From the NCBI GenBank assembly GCA_020832055.1, contig JAFIFL010000010.1, positions 1 through 37,950 on the forward strand: a stretch of DNA of 37,950 bases, given 5' to 3'. Below are positions 1-9,828 of this stretch, one piece after another. Below the pieces are notes generated by a model. It was not told the origin of the DNA, did no database searches, and was given only the letters and a program-made list of their open reading frames with translations. Numbering within the stretch: the first letter of the stretch is position 1; every line of letters begins with the position of its first letter. The translations under genes were made by a program, and so were the position numbers. This stretch comes from Gammaproteobacteria bacterium (GTDB lineage: Bacteria; Pseudomonadota; Gammaproteobacteria; Pseudomonadales; Azotimanducaceae).

Positions 1-200
1 CCTCCGATCAGCGCCTGGCGATCGTTCCTCCGCTGCGCTGCGGAACTTCCCACAGAGTGGGCGCCGCCCCATTGTGGGAAGGCCCTAATCCCGCAGGGAT
101 TGGGCCGATCTCGAAACGCCATCCCGAAGCTGAAGCCTGTCCCTCCGATCAGCGCCTGGCGATCGTTCCTCCGCTGCGCTGCGGAACTTCCCACAGTGGG
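1..200. repeat. Dispersed repeat array, copy A (3' of hemY): one full ~125-bp core (72-196) plus the end of another (1-54), period ~141 bp
   Basis: The 54-nt string cctccgatcagcgcctggcgatcgttcctccgctgcgctgcggaacttcccacag occurs at 1-54 and again from 142; core bounded by TTGTGGGA (72-79) and TCCCACAG (189-196); internal hairpin ggccctaatcccgcagggattgggcc at 81-106. Confidence 0.85.
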
Positions 201-229
201 CGCGTCCCCACCATATGGCACTCTTCCTT

Positions 230-1480
230 TCAGTGTCCTTCCTGGGGCATCGGTTGCTCTGGCAGCGGCAGTTCAGGCAGCAGCGTGCGCATCTGACGGA
301 CGCTTTCGGCCAGATGGCGGGCGGCGGCACCGTGGTCGCCGAGGTGCAGCAGCAACCGGCCGAGTTCGGCTTCCGCCTCCATGGTCTTGTCCTGGGCCAC
401 GCTGGCTTCCAGGTACTCCCTGGCCTTCTCCCACTGGTGGTGGCGCATCGCGAGTCGACCGAGCGTGAGCAGAAGCGCCGGATTGTTGGGCCGCGCCGTG
501 AGCCAGGCTTCTGCTTCAGCCAGCTGGGCGGCGGGATCGCTGCCCTTCACCCAGCCGTACAGTTCGATCAGTTCATTGTCCCAGTTCGCCCGCAGTCCCT
601 CGCGCAGCAGTTGTTCCGCAGCGGGCTCTGCGCCCAGATCCCGCAGCTCTCTGACCTGGGTCTGCAACAGCAGGGGATCCTTGCGCAGCGGTTTGGGGAT
701 CCGATTCCAGGCCTGCTCCAGCGCCTGTTGACGACCTTCCCGGCCCGCATCGACCCGGGCCGCGCGGTGCAGTTCCGCACACCAGACCTGTCGCTCCAGG
801 GCGACGCTGTCCGCTTCGTCCATGACGCCTGATCGGCGCAGATCCGGCAGGATTCCGGCCAGGGACTGCCAGTCTTCGAGGGCCTCGTAGGTCACCCGCA
901 GCATGCGCAGCACGGCGGCGTTGCGCGGGGCCTCCTTGCGCAGCTTCAACAGGGTGGCCAGGGCCTGTTCCCACTGCTCGTCGTCGATTTCCAGCGCCGC
1001 CCGGGTGATGCCGACCGCCAACCCGGCCTTGGGTGAGCCGACCCGCGCCGCTTCGAGATACTCATCGCGACCGGCAGCGTCTCCCATGCTGTGGGCGGCC
1101 CGCGCCGCACCGAGCTGGTTCACCAGCGGCTCATCCATGTGGTTGGACGCCGCGTCAAGTTCCTTGCGGGCGCGGGGCCAGTCGCCTTCGATGAGCGCCA
1201 GAAGGCCGCGGGTGGTTTCCTCCCGGACCCGGCGCTCCTGACGTCGATGCCGCCAGGCCTGGATGCTGCCGCGGCTGCCCAGCAGCACTGCCAGGATCAC
1301 CGCCAGCATGCGCCAGAGCAGCCAGCCGAGCAGAAGCAGCAGCAGCGCGAACCAGAGGCTGGTTTCCAGTGAGGCATCGCCCCACACCATGAGGACGTAG
1401 CCCGGATCGCGCGCAATCATGGCTCCGGCCACGCCGGCAATCAGCAGAACGAGCAGCAGTTTGAGTACCGAGGACCTCAC
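230..1480 (-). CDS. hemY: HemY-like protein (TPR-containing, porphyrin-cluster membrane protein)
   Basis: ORF 230..1504; likely GTG start at 1480 overlapping the hemX stop (GTGA); N-terminal TM segments, TPR-like helices; hemDXY order. Confidence 0.85.
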   Translation of the reverse strand: MRSSVLKLLLVLLIAGVAGAMIARDPGYVLMVWGDASLETSLWFALLLLLLGWLLWRMLAVILAVLLGSRGSIQAWRHRRQERRVREETTRGLLALIEGDWPRARKELDAASNHMDEPLVNQLGAARAAHSMGDAAGRDEYLEAARVGSPKAGLAVGITRAALEIDDEQWEQALATLLKLRKEAPRNAAVLRMLRVTYEALEDWQSLAGILPDLRRSGVMDEADSVALERQVWCAELHRAARVDAGREGRQQALEQAWNRIPKPLRKDPLLLQTQVRELRDLGAEPAAEQLLREGLRANWDNELIELYGWVKGSDPAAQLAEAEAWLTARPNNPALLLTLGRLAMRHHQWEKAREYLEASVAQDKTMEAEAELGRLLLHLGDHGAAARHLAESVRQMRTLLPELPLPEQPMPQEGH

Positions 1481-2712
1481 GGATTGGCTCCCATGGGCAC
1501 CCACGTGCGGACCGCATCCAGACGTCGCAGAGGCTCACTGATGTCAGGAGCGCTCACCCGGACGGGACGCTCCGCCAGCGCTTCGGCTTCATCGGCCAAG
1601 GCTGCAGCGTCGGGAAATTCGCGGATCCAGGCCGCGGCCCCGGTGAGGCTCCCAGCCCAGACATCCTGCTCGCCGCGCAACAGGGCGAGTTGGGCCTGGC
1701 TCAGGCGCAGCCGAATGTTGTGATGCCGCCAGAATGACGCATCCGGGGTCAGCAGGGCCCGAACCTGCTCGCCCCGATGGCGGCGGAAATCGAACAGTCC
1801 TCGCAGACGACGCTCCAGGGTCGCCAGCAGCCCGGAATCCTCGACCGAGGTCTCCTCTGCCATGTCGGGCTGCCTGAACTCCGGCCGGCTCATGGGCAGC
1901 GCGTCCACCGTCAGGGAGAGAGATTCGAGTTCCAGATAGAGCGCCACCCTGTCCACCGCAGGCTGCGCGGCCAGGGCAGCCTTGGCGTCCACCAGGGCCT
2001 CCCGCACTGGCACCAGGCTGTAATCTTCGATCTCGGACAGCACACCATCGGCAGCCGCGAGCAGATCATGGGCACCTCGCAGGTCCCGCTCCAGGCGGGC
2101 ACGCTGGTTGGCAATCCGCAGCAGATAGGCGGCCTCGGCAATGCGCCACTCCCGGGTGTCCGGCGGGCTGGCCTCCACCACCTGCCCCGCAAGGTCGCTG
2201 AAAGCCCGCCGCAGGCCCGCCACGGTGGCTTCGAGTTCCCGCTCCCGTTCCTGCAGCGACGCGGCCTGGGACTCCACATCATCGAGCAGCGTCGCCAGTT
2301 GCCGCTCGCTGCGATCGAGCCTTTGGCGCAGAGCCTGGACTCGTTCTTCAGCCCGATCATCCTGGTCGGAAACAGCCGACTCCAGCAGCGCTCGCTGAGC
2401 CTGCTCCAACTGAGCCAGCCGCTCGCGTTGCTCCCGGTCCAGGCTCGCGAGCTGGCCCTCCATCTCCTGGAGCAACCCGGCGCGGAGCCGACCCGTGTCG
2501 TCCTCGCCCTGCCATGCCAGCCACCAGGGCCAGCCCGCCAGCCCCAGAGCCGCCAGGGCCACGAGCAGAGCGAAGGCACCCAGACCCCGGCCACCGCGGC
2601 GCGGAGCATCGGGCTTGTCGCCCTTGCCGCCGCCCATGCTGATGGTTTCCGCCGGCGCTTTGGCTGGCGACTCCGGTTCGTCCTCGGAAGGTTGTTTCGG
2701 GGTATCACTCAA
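1477..2712 (-). CDS. hemX: HemX, uroporphyrinogen-III C-methyltransferase-like membrane protein
   Basis: Likely TTG start at 2712 (TTGA overlap with hemD stop) giving LSDTPKQPSEDEPES...; single TM LGAFALLVALAALGLAGWPWWLAW then coiled coil. Confidence 0.85.
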   Translation of the reverse strand: MSDTPKQPSEDEPESPAKAPAETISMGGGKGDKPDAPRRGGRGLGAFALLVALAALGLAGWPWWLAWQGEDDTGRLRAGLLQEMEGQLASLDREQRERLAQLEQAQRALLESAVSDQDDRAEERVQALRQRLDRSERQLATLLDDVESQAASLQERERELEATVAGLRRAFSDLAGQVVEASPPDTREWRIAEAAYLLRIANQRARLERDLRGAHDLLAAADGVLSEIEDYSLVPVREALVDAKAALAAQPAVDRVALYLELESLSLTVDALPMSRPEFRQPDMAEETSVEDSGLLATLERRLRGLFDFRRHRGEQVRALLTPDASFWRHHNIRLRLSQAQLALLRGEQDVWAGSLTGAAAWIREFPDAAALADEAEALAERPVRVSAPDISEPLRRLDAVRTWVPMGANP

Positions 2713-3446
2713 GGCGCATCTCCCATGCCCAGGGACGTGATCGCGGATACCGTCGCCATCGGGCCGGCTCCAGTGGCGCAGCATACTGCCTCGAATCCGG
2801 CCTGCCGCGCGGCTTGGGCCACCCGCTCGGATGGCACAATCAGGGGCGTCGCAGCAAGCGCGGCTCCGCCGCTTGCGAGCAGCGCCTGCAGCACCGCCAC
2901 ACTCGATACCACCAGGGCAGCGACTTCGTTCTGCTCAGGCAGCGTCACCGCCAATGGTACCCGCTCGTAAAGCTCGACGAACGTCACCCGCGCGCCCCGC
3001 TCGCGAAGGGCCTCCGCGAGCGTCTCCCGCCCGCCGTGACCACGCATGATCAGGACTTTTTCGCCCGCAACCTCGTTGAGGGGCGGCAGCGCCAGCAGGC
3101 CCTCACTGTGCTCGTCATCGGCAGCAGGCGCCAGCGCCTCGACGCCCCAGTCAGCGAGTACCTGTCGGGTCCGCTCACCCACGGCGACCCAGTGCACGGT
3201 GACGGGGAACTGCGGCCAGTAGCGATCGATGAGGGCCATGCCGAACTCGACGGCGGCCGGACTGACAAAGATCACCAGCCGGTTCTCCGCCAGGGCCTGA
3301 ATACTGGCCCGCATGGCCGGGGTTTCCGGCAGGGCCCGCCGGCCGAGAACCGGGAGCGCCTCAGCTTCGACGCCAGCGCCCTGCAGCGCGGCGACGGTTT
3401 CATCGGCGCCGGGCTGAGGCCGCAGAACGAGTACGCGCCGTTTCAT
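2709..3446 (-). CDS. hemD: Uroporphyrinogen-III synthase
   Basis: MKRRVLVLRPQPGADETVAALQGAGVEAEALPVL...; the annotated ORF start at 3548 lies in repeat DNA, so ATG at 3446 is preferred. Confidence 0.88.
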   Translation of the reverse strand: MKRRVLVLRPQPGADETVAALQGAGVEAEALPVLGRRALPETPAMRASIQALAENRLVIFVSPAAVEFGMALIDRYWPQFPVTVHWVAVGERTRQVLADWGVEALAPAADDEHSEGLLALPPLNEVAGEKVLIMRGHGGRETLAEALRERGARVTFVELYERVPLAVTLPEQNEVAALVVSSVAVLQALLASGGAALAATPLIVPSERVAQAARQAGFEAVCCATGAGPMATVSAITSLGMGDAP

Positions 3447-3853
3447 GAAACGCCAGCCACAGCTGGGACAACCCATGATCGAAGGTTGTGGGAAGCTGCC
3501 AACGCGCAGCGTTGCAGCGATCTGCGGAACGCATGGCCAGGGCGGCACGCGCTGCCTTCGATGAAGCGCAACGCCATCGGCCCATCCGGCTTTGCCGGAT
3601 AGGGCTCTCCCACAAGCAACAGTCCTGGGCCGAGGTTGTGGGAAGCTGCTAACGCGCAGCGTTGCAGCGATCTGTGAGGCGCATGGCCAGGGCGATACCC
3701 CCTGCCTTCGATGAAGCGCAACGCCATCGGCCCATCCGGCTTTGCCGGATAGGGCTCTCCCACAAGCAACAGTCCTGGGCCGAGGTTGTGGGAAGCTGCT
3801 AACGCGCAGCGTTGCAGCGATCTGCGGAGCGCTGGAGTCTCCACGCGTTTCAT
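3443..3853 (-). other. Repeat-derived ORF (136 aa) between hemC and hemD, possible translational bridge
   Basis: ATG at 3853-3851 overlaps the hemC TGA (ATGA) and TGA at 3445-3443 overlaps the hemD ATG (ATGA); made of ~50-aa repeats ...RRSLQRCALAASHNLGPGLLLVGEPYPAKPDGPMALRFIEG... Confidence 0.4.
3486..3835. repeat. Dispersed repeat array, copy B (hemC-hemD junction): 2 full 150-bp units plus a partial third
   Basis: Units start at 3486, 3636 and 3786 with ttgtgggaagctgcYaacgcgcagcgttgcagcgatctg; core 3486-3615 bounded by TTGTGGGA/TCCCACAA; hairpin gcccatccggctttgccggatagggc; 20-bp spacer gcaacagtcctgggccgagg between units. Confidence 0.95.
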
Positions 3854-4794
3854 CGGCCTTCGGCCAGGCGGATGGCTTCCTCCAGCAGGGGGCCGGCGCC
3901 GGCAGTCAGCAGATCTTCCGCGACGGCGATGCCGAGCGCTTCGGGATCGCGACCGCGACCTTCGGCGCGCAGGACCTTGCGGCCGTCGAGACTGGCCACC
4001 AGCGCTATCAGGGACAGTTCGTCACCGGCCTCGGTGGCATGGGAAGCCAGCGGGACCGAGCAGTTGCCACCCAGATGCCGGCTGACCGAGCGTTCGGCGC
4101 GCACACAGCGGCTGGTCACTGCGTCGTCGAGCGCCGCCAGCCATTGCCGAACGTCGGCGTCGTCGCTGCGGCATTCGATGCCGACAGCACCCTGGCCTCC
4201 CGCCGGGACGAACTCCGGCGGCCCGAGGCGGGCGGTGATGCGCTCGGCGAGTCCCAAGCGTTCGAGGCCGGCGCTGGCCAGGACAATGGCGTCGAACTCG
4301 CCGGAATCGAGTTTGCCGAGGCGCGTCTCCACGTTGCCCCGAACCGGAGCGGTCGTCAGATCCGGTCGGGCCGCGAGAATCTGGGTGGCCCGCCGCAGGC
4401 TTGCCGTCCCGACGCGACCGCCGTCGGGCAGAGAGGCCAGATCCCGGGCGTCGAGATCACCGCGCACCACCAGCGCGTCGGTGGGATCACCTCGGGCACA
4501 GATCACCGCCAGCATGAGCCCTTCCGGAAAATTCACCGGCACGTCCTTCATGGAGTGCACGGCAATGTCCGCGCTGCCATCGTAGAGTGCGGCTTCGAGT
4601 TCCTTGACGAACCAGCCCTTGCCGCCGATCTCAGAAAGGGGCGCGGACAGGAAACGATCCCCCTGAGTGCTCATCTTCACCAGCTCGACCTCGATGCCGG
4701 GATGCTCCTGCTGCAGCTGATCACGTACCCACTGCGCCTGCCATACGGCGAGATTCGAGGCGCGCGTGGCGATGCGTATTCTGCGATCGGTCAT
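3850..4794 (-). CDS. hemC: Hydroxymethylbilane synthase (porphobilinogen deaminase)
   Basis: MTDRRIRIATRASNLAVWQAQWV...; typical HemC sequence including GGQGAVGIECR. Confidence 0.97.
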   Translation of the reverse strand: MTDRRIRIATRASNLAVWQAQWVRDQLQQEHPGIEVELVKMSTQGDRFLSAPLSEIGGKGWFVKELEAALYDGSADIAVHSMKDVPVNFPEGLMLAVICARGDPTDALVVRGDLDARDLASLPDGGRVGTASLRRATQILAARPDLTTAPVRGNVETRLGKLDSGEFDAIVLASAGLERLGLAERITARLGPPEFVPAGGQGAVGIECRSDDADVRQWLAALDDAVTSRCVRAERSVSRHLGGNCSVPLASHATEAGDELSLIALVASLDGRKVLRAEGRGRDPEALGIAVAEDLLTAGAGPLLEEAIRLAEGR

Positions 4795-4860
4795 TCAAGA
4801 CTCCGTACTTCAGGCACCGCCGGGGTGCAATGGGTCGATATTTGCGGGGTGCAGGACTCT

Positions 4861-4921
4861 CAGCAACTGCTCACAGCAACTGCCCACAGCGATTGCCCAC
4901 AGCGATTGCTCACAACGATTG
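4861..4921. repeat. 13-bp short tandem repeat, ~4.7 copies, overlapping the algR 3' end
   Basis: cagcaactgctca|cagcaactgccca|cagcgattgccca|cagcgattgctca|caacgattg. Confidence 0.9.
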
Positions 4922-5659
4922 AATGAAACGCCGCAATCCCGCCACGTGCCTGCGGGACACGTCCAGGCTTTCCTCGATGCCGCGCATGCGGACGCGATAA
5001 TGGCCCTGGGCATCCCGCTCGAGACTCTCCAGAAACCGCAGCGCCACCAAGGCGTTGCGGTGGATGCGGACGAAGCGGTCACCGAATTCCGTCTCCAGCT
5101 GTCGCAGTGGGTCGTCGATCAACAGTTCGCCCTCGGGCCAGCGTACCGTGACGTACTTCTGATCGGCCTGGAAGTAGCGGATTTCGTCTACCGGAACCAG
5201 CTCGATCCCGCGCCGGGTGCGGGCCGAGATGTGACTGCGCTGGCTGTTCTGGAGGTCGCCATCCTCCAGCAGCGCCGCCAGCTGCGCCCGATTGGCCCGG
5301 GAAGCCCTGGCGAGGGCATCTTCGAGGTCGTGTTCGCGCACCGGCTTGAGCAGATAGCCCACGGCCTGGGCGTCGAACGCGGCGATGGCATGTTCCTCGT
5401 ACGCCGTGCAGAAGATCACGGCCGGCGGGGTCTCCATCCGGGCGATGTGCCGCGCCGCCTCGAGACCGTCCATGCCCGGCATGCGGATGTCGAGCAGGAC
5501 GATGTCCGGCAGCAGGCTCTGGCACTGGCGCACGGCCTCGAGACCATTGCTCGCCTGACCCACCACCTCGACCCCACCCTGACGTCCCGCGAGGCGATCG
5601 AGGATGCGCAGCAGCCGGTCCCGGGCCAGATCCTCATCATCGACCACGAGGATGTTCAT
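4910..5659 (-). CDS. algR: LytTR-family response regulator AlgR
   Basis: REC domain [20 protein letters not shown]...VLLDIRMPGMDGLE plus LytTR domain (VDEIRYFQADQKYVTVRW...FVRIHRNALV); adjacent to algZ and hemC as in Pseudomonas. Confidence 0.93.
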   Translation of the reverse strand: MNILVVDDEDLARDRLLRILDRLAGRQGGVEVVGQASNGLEAVRQCQSLLPDIVLLDIRMPGMDGLEAARHIARMETPPAVIFCTAYEEHAIAAFDAQAVGYLLKPVREHDLEDALARASRANRAQLAALLEDGDLQNSQRSHISARTRRGIELVPVDEIRYFQADQKYVTVRWPEGELLIDDPLRQLETEFGDRFVRIHRNALVALRFLESLERDAQGHYRVRMRGIEESLDVSRRHVAGLRRFIQSL

Positions 5660-6780
5660 CCCTGCCTCCCCTTTTCAGCGGCCATCGCTCCTTCGCGGCG
5701 CGAACCCTCCTCGTCGAGAGGATAACTCAGGCGAATCCGGAATCTCCCGCCGTCTTCGCCCGACTCGAACACCGCCTGCTCGCCGTACAGCACCGCCAGC
5801 CGGGAACGGATATTGGCCAGCGCCATGCGGTTGCCCTGGGCGTGCCGCTGGGCCATGCCCGCCGGCGGCAGCGGGTTGTCGATCTCGATGGCCACCCTTC
5901 CGGGCTCCATGCGCACAGCAACGTTGACCACACCCCCCTCCGGCATGGGCTGGATGCCATGGTAGATGGCGTTCTCCAGCAGCGGCTGCAGCGTGAGCAG
6001 CGGTATGCGCACATCATGGGGGATGACGTCCATGTGCCATTCCACCGTCAGGCGCTGGCCGAGGCGGAGCTGCTCGATGCGCACATAGCGCTCGCAGAGA
6101 TCGAGCTCCTGCTGCAGGGAAACCTGGTTGCCGGCCTCGTTCAGCGAAGCCCGGAACAGCTCCGAGAGGTCCTCCACCACGCGCTCAGCCGTGCGCGGGT
6201 CGGTTTCGATGAGGCTGGCGATGATGTTCATGCTGTTGAAGAGGAAATGGGGGCGGATTCGCGACTGCAGGGCCTGCAGCCGCAGCCGCAGCTCAGACTG
6301 TTCACGACCGCGCAACTGCTGCTGGACGACCAGATAGCGCAGCAGCATGCCCGCGAGAATCGCCCCCACCAGGGTGGTGCGCAGCACCAGGGACCAGTCG
6401 GGCGTGGTCGCAGGCAACAGCGTGGTGCCCGAGAGCCCCTGTATCCAGCTCCCGAATCGACCCGCCAGGGTGAGTTCGGCCAGCACGGAGAACACGGCCA
6501 CCACGCTGACCAGCAGCAGCCAGGCCAAAAGCCCGCCCGCCGCTGGCGGCAGCCGCATCAGGCTGGGGCGGGCCCAGCACAGCGTTCCCGCGCCCACCAG
6601 CGACACCCACTGCACGAACAGGGACAGGATGGCAAAATGGGTCCAGGTGAGAACGCCTGAGAGCAGGACGAAAACGACAGCCAGCAGCTGAGCACTGATG
6701 ACCACGGCGGCGAGGGCATTGACCGAGCAGAGATCCGGGATATCGAACTGCTGGCCTGCCGCGCTCTCCGATGCCGCCAT
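5656..6780 (-). CDS. algZ: LytS-type sensor histidine kinase AlgZ/FimS
   Basis: His_kinase motif [32 protein letters not shown] overlap with algR; start ATG at 6780 preferred over the upstream ORF start. Confidence 0.9.
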   Translation of the reverse strand: MAASESAAGQQFDIPDLCSVNALAAVVISAQLLAVVFVLLSGVLTWTHFAILSLFVQWVSLVGAGTLCWARPSLMRLPPAAGGLLAWLLLVSVVAVFSVLAELTLAGRFGSWIQGLSGTTLLPATTPDWSLVLRTTLVGAILAGMLLRYLVVQQQLRGREQSELRLRLQALQSRIRPHFLFNSMNIIASLIETDPRTAERVVEDLSELFRASLNEAGNQVSLQQELDLCERYVRIEQLRLGQRLTVEWHMDVIPHDVRIPLLTLQPLLENAIYHGIQPMPEGGVVNVAVRMEPGRVAIEIDNPLPPAGMAQRHAQGNRMALANIRSRLAVLYGEQAVFESGEDGGRFRIRLSYPLDEEGSRREGAMAAEKGRQG

Positions 6781-6820
6781 ACCCTTCCCACTGACCGAGA
6801 GGCCGGGATCCCCCGACGCT

Positions 6821-6830
6821 CTGGTATGAT
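6821..6830 (+). promoter_or_regulatory. Candidate extended -10 promoter for argH
   Basis: ctgGTATGAT: TGG-TATGAT (TGn extended -10) in the algZ-argH divergent region. Confidence 0.5.
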
Positions 6831-6891
6831 CCGCCCCCCGAATCCGACCCCTGCCGCCTTGGCGCCAGGCACGCCAACATCCGAGGTCAGC

Positions 6892-8286
6892 ATGAGCGAT
6901 GTGCAGTCGAAACTCTGGGGCGGCCGCTTCCAGGAGCCCACCGACGCGTTCGTCGAGCGCTTCACCGCATCGGTGACCTTCGACCGCAGGCTCTACCGGC
7001 AGGACATCGCCGGCTCGGTCGCGCACGCCACCATGTTATGCAAAGTGGGCGTGCTCAGCCAGGGCGAGCGGGACGCCATCGTCGACGGCTTGGGCCAGGT
7101 GCGTGAAGAGATCGAGAACGGCGACTTCGACTGGTCCGTCAGCCGCGAAGATGTGCACATGAACATCGAGGCGCGACTCACCGAGATCATCGGCGTCACC
7201 GGCAAGAAGCTCCACACCGGCCGCTCACGCAATGACCAGGTGGCCACCGACATCCGCCTGTGGCTGCGTGACGAGATCGACGGCCTCGATGCGGAACTGC
7301 AGCGCCTCGCCGAGGGCCTGCTCACCCAGGCCGAAGCCCATGCCGACACCATCATGCCGGGCTTCACCCACCTGCAGACCGCCCAGCCGGTCACCTTCGG
7401 TCATCATCTGCTGGCCTATTTCGAGATGCTGCTGCGCGACCGGGAACGACTCGCGGACTGCCGGCGGCGGGTCAACGTACTGCCGCTGGGTGCAGCGGCC
7501 CTGGCAGGCACCACGTTTCCGCTGGATCGGCACTTCACCGCCGAGCTGCTCGGCTTCGATGCGGTGGCGGAGAACTCGCTGGATGCCGTCAGCGACCGGG
7601 ACTTCGCCATCGAACTGGCCGCCTGGGCCAGCCTGACCATGATCCACCTCTCCCGGCTGTCCGAGGAACTCGTGCTCTGGTCGTCGGCCCAGTTCGGTTT
7701 CATCGATCTGCCGGATCGCTTCTGCACCGGCTCCTCGATCATGCCGCAGAAGAAGAATCCCGACGTTCCCGAGCTCGTGCGCGGCAAGTCCGGTCGAGTG
7801 GTGGGGCATCTCAACAGCCTGCTGATGCTGATGAAGTCCCAGCCGCTGGCGTACAACAAGGACAACCAGGAGGACAAGGAGCCCCTGTTCGATCTGGTGG
7901 ACACCCTGCGCGACTGCCTGAAGGCCTATGCCGACATGATGCCCGCCCTGGTGGCCAACAAGGACGTCATGCGCGCCGCCGCCATCCGCGGCTACGCCAC
8001 GGCCACCGATCTCGCCGACTACCTGGTGCGCCGCGAACTGCCGTTCCGGGACGCCCATGAAGCCGTCGGTCAGGCGGTGGCCCATGCCGTGGCCGCAGGC
8101 TGCGATCTCGCGGAGCTGTCCCTGGCAACCCTGCAGGGCTTCTCGCCGGTGATCGAAGCCGACGTTTTCGACGTCCTGACGCCGGAAGGCTCGGTGGCGG
8201 CCCGGGATCACTTCGGCGGGACCGCGCCAGCCCAGGTTCGTGCCGCCGTCGTCCGCGGCCGGCAGCGCCTGAACGCGGGCGGCTGA
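6892..8286 (+). CDS. argH: Argininosuccinate lyase
   Basis: [28 protein letters not shown]...; signature [20 protein letters not shown]. Confidence 0.97.
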   Translation: MSDVQSKLWGGRFQEPTDAFVERFTASVTFDRRLYRQDIAGSVAHATMLCKVGVLSQGERDAIVDGLGQVREEIENGDFDWSVSREDVHMNIEARLTEIIGVTGKKLHTGRSRNDQVATDIRLWLRDEIDGLDAELQRLAEGLLTQAEAHADTIMPGFTHLQTAQPVTFGHHLLAYFEMLLRDRERLADCRRRVNVLPLGAAALAGTTFPLDRHFTAELLGFDAVAENSLDAVSDRDFAIELAAWASLTMIHLSRLSEELVLWSSAQFGFIDLPDRFCTGSSIMPQKKNPDVPELVRGKSGRVVGHLNSLLMLMKSQPLAYNKDNQEDKEPLFDLVDTLRDCLKAYADMMPALVANKDVMRAAAIRGYATATDLADYLVRRELPFRDAHEAVGQAVAHAVAAGCDLAELSLATLQGFSPVIEADVFDVLTPEGSVAARDHFGGTAPAQVRAAVVRGRQRLNAGG

Positions 8287-8361
8287 CCGGCTCCCCGTGT
8301 TATTCTTGCCCCCTGCAAGGTTCCGAAAGCCACGTTTCCGCAAGCCACGAGGAGCGACCCC

Positions 8362-8547
8362 ATGCCGTTAGCCGCCCGCTTTCTGGTCCTGACCCTGGCC
8401 CTGATGGCGGCGACCTGCGGCCAGAAAGGCCCGCTGACGCCGCCGGATCGAAGCGGCCTCACCGCTGAGGCGGCTGCCGAGGACGTGGCGTCCGCAAGGG
8501 TCCAGCGGGCTGACACCCCGTTGATCGAGGCTGCGCGCAGCGCCTGA
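8362..8547 (+). CDS. lptM: Small lipoprotein LptM (YifL)-like
   Basis: 61 aa; lipobox-like LMAATC followed by GQKGPLTPP; immediately upstream of lysA-dapF. Confidence 0.85.
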   Translation: MPLAARFLVLTLALMAATCGQKGPLTPPDRSGLTAEAAAEDVASARVQRADTPLIEAARSA

Positions 8548-8549
8548 TC

Positions 8550-9815
8550 ATGACCCCCTTGAGCCGACGCAATGGCCACCTCCACTTCGAGGAGGTGGCA
8601 CTGACCGCCCTGGCCGAGCGCCACGGGACACCTTTGTACGTCTATTCAGCCGGCGCCATCGAGGCACGTTACCGCGCCTTCGCGGCAGCCTTCCGCAGCC
8701 ACCCCCACCGGGTCTGCTATGCAGTGAAGGCCAATTCGAATCTGGCTGTCCTGCAGCTCCTGGCACAGCTCGGCGCGGGCTTCGACATCGTCTCCGGCGG
8801 CGAGCTCGAACGGGTCCTGCTCGCCGGGGGCGACCCCGCGGGCATCGTCTTCTCCGGCGTGGGCAAGACCGTAGCCGAGATGGAGCGAGCGCTCGAGGTG
8901 GGCGTGGCCTGTTTCAACGTGGAGTCGAAGGCCGAACTTCTGCGCCTGGAAGCGGTGGCCAAACGCCTTGGCGTGGTGGCGCCGGTATCGCTGCGGGTCA
9001 ACCCGGATGTCGACGCCGCGACCCATCCCTATATCTCCACAGGCCTGAAAGAGAACAAGTTCGGCGTGTCCATCAGCGATGCTGCTGCGCTCTACCGCTA
9101 CGCGGCTGACGCCCAGGCGCTGGCGGTGACCGGAGTGGACTGCCACATCGGCTCTCAGCTCACCACGCTGGAGCCCTTCGTCGATGCCCTCGACCGGGTC
9201 CTGGCGCTGGTGGAGGCGCTGAACCGGGACGGCATCGAGCTTGCCCACATCGATCTCGGCGGTGGCCTCGGCGTCCGCTACCAGGACGAAACACCTCCGG
9301 GCATCGACGCCTACGCCACGGCCATTCTCGAGCGCCTGGGCCATCGACGCGAGGCCCTGATGTTCGAACCCGGGCGCTGGCTGGTAGGTGAAGCCGGCGT
9401 CTTCCTGACCCGAGTGGAGTACGTGAAGGAGAACGAGGGCCGGCACTTCCTCGTGGTGGACGGCGCCATGAACGACCTGCTGCGGCCGGCCCTGTACGGC
9501 TCCTTCCACGGCATCGAGCCTGTCTTCGACCGTCCCGGTACGCCCGCCGTCGAAGTGGACGTGGTCGGGCCGGTGTGCGAGTCCTCGGACTTTCTCGGCA
9601 AGAACCGCATGCTGGCGGCAGCGGCCGGCGACCTGCTGGCTGTGACGACCGCCGGGGCCTACGGCTTCGGTATGGCCTCGAACTACAATTCCCGCAACCG
9701 CGCTGCCGAAGTGCTGGTGCGCGGCGAGCAGGATTTCCTGGTCCGGCGCCGCGAGACCACAGCCGACCAGCTCGCGTTCGAGCAGCTCCTGCCGCCGCTG
9801 CCCGTCAGCGATTGA
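8550..9815 (+). CDS. lysA: Diaminopimelate decarboxylase
   Basis: PLP motif VCYAVKANSNLAVLQLL; KENKFG; CESSDFLGKNR. Confidence 0.97.
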   Translation: MTPLSRRNGHLHFEEVALTALAERHGTPLYVYSAGAIEARYRAFAAAFRSHPHRVCYAVKANSNLAVLQLLAQLGAGFDIVSGGELERVLLAGGDPAGIVFSGVGKTVAEMERALEVGVACFNVESKAELLRLEAVAKRLGVVAPVSLRVNPDVDAATHPYISTGLKENKFGVSISDAAALYRYAADAQALAVTGVDCHIGSQLTTLEPFVDALDRVLALVEALNRDGIELAHIDLGGGLGVRYQDETPPGIDAYATAILERLGHRREALMFEPGRWLVGEAGVFLTRVEYVKENEGRHFLVVDGAMNDLLRPALYGSFHGIEPVFDRPGTPAVEVDVVGPVCESSDFLGKNRMLAAAAGDLLAVTTAGAYGFGMASNYNSRNRAAEVLVRGEQDFLVRRRETTADQLAFEQLLPPLPVSD

Positions 9816-9828
9816 GGATGGTTCAGCC

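Noticed and set aside
1777-2970. 397-aa plus-strand ORF antisense to hemX/hemD
   Set aside because: Overlaps clearly coding minus-strand genes; low-complexity Q/R/L-rich translation typical of antisense frames
3486-3835. Possible CRISPR-like array
   Set aside because: Units are 150 bp with nearly identical sequence throughout, not short direct repeats with unique spacers; no cas genes in the window
3742-4926. 394-aa plus-strand ORF antisense to hemC
   Set aside because: hemC on the minus strand is unambiguous; long antisense ORFs are expected at this GC content and the translation has no recognisable domain
6826-6891. Upstream ATG giving a 22-aa extension of ArgH
   Set aside because: The ATG lies inside the TATGAT -10 like element; the conserved ArgH N-terminus starts at [13 protein letters not shown] (6892)
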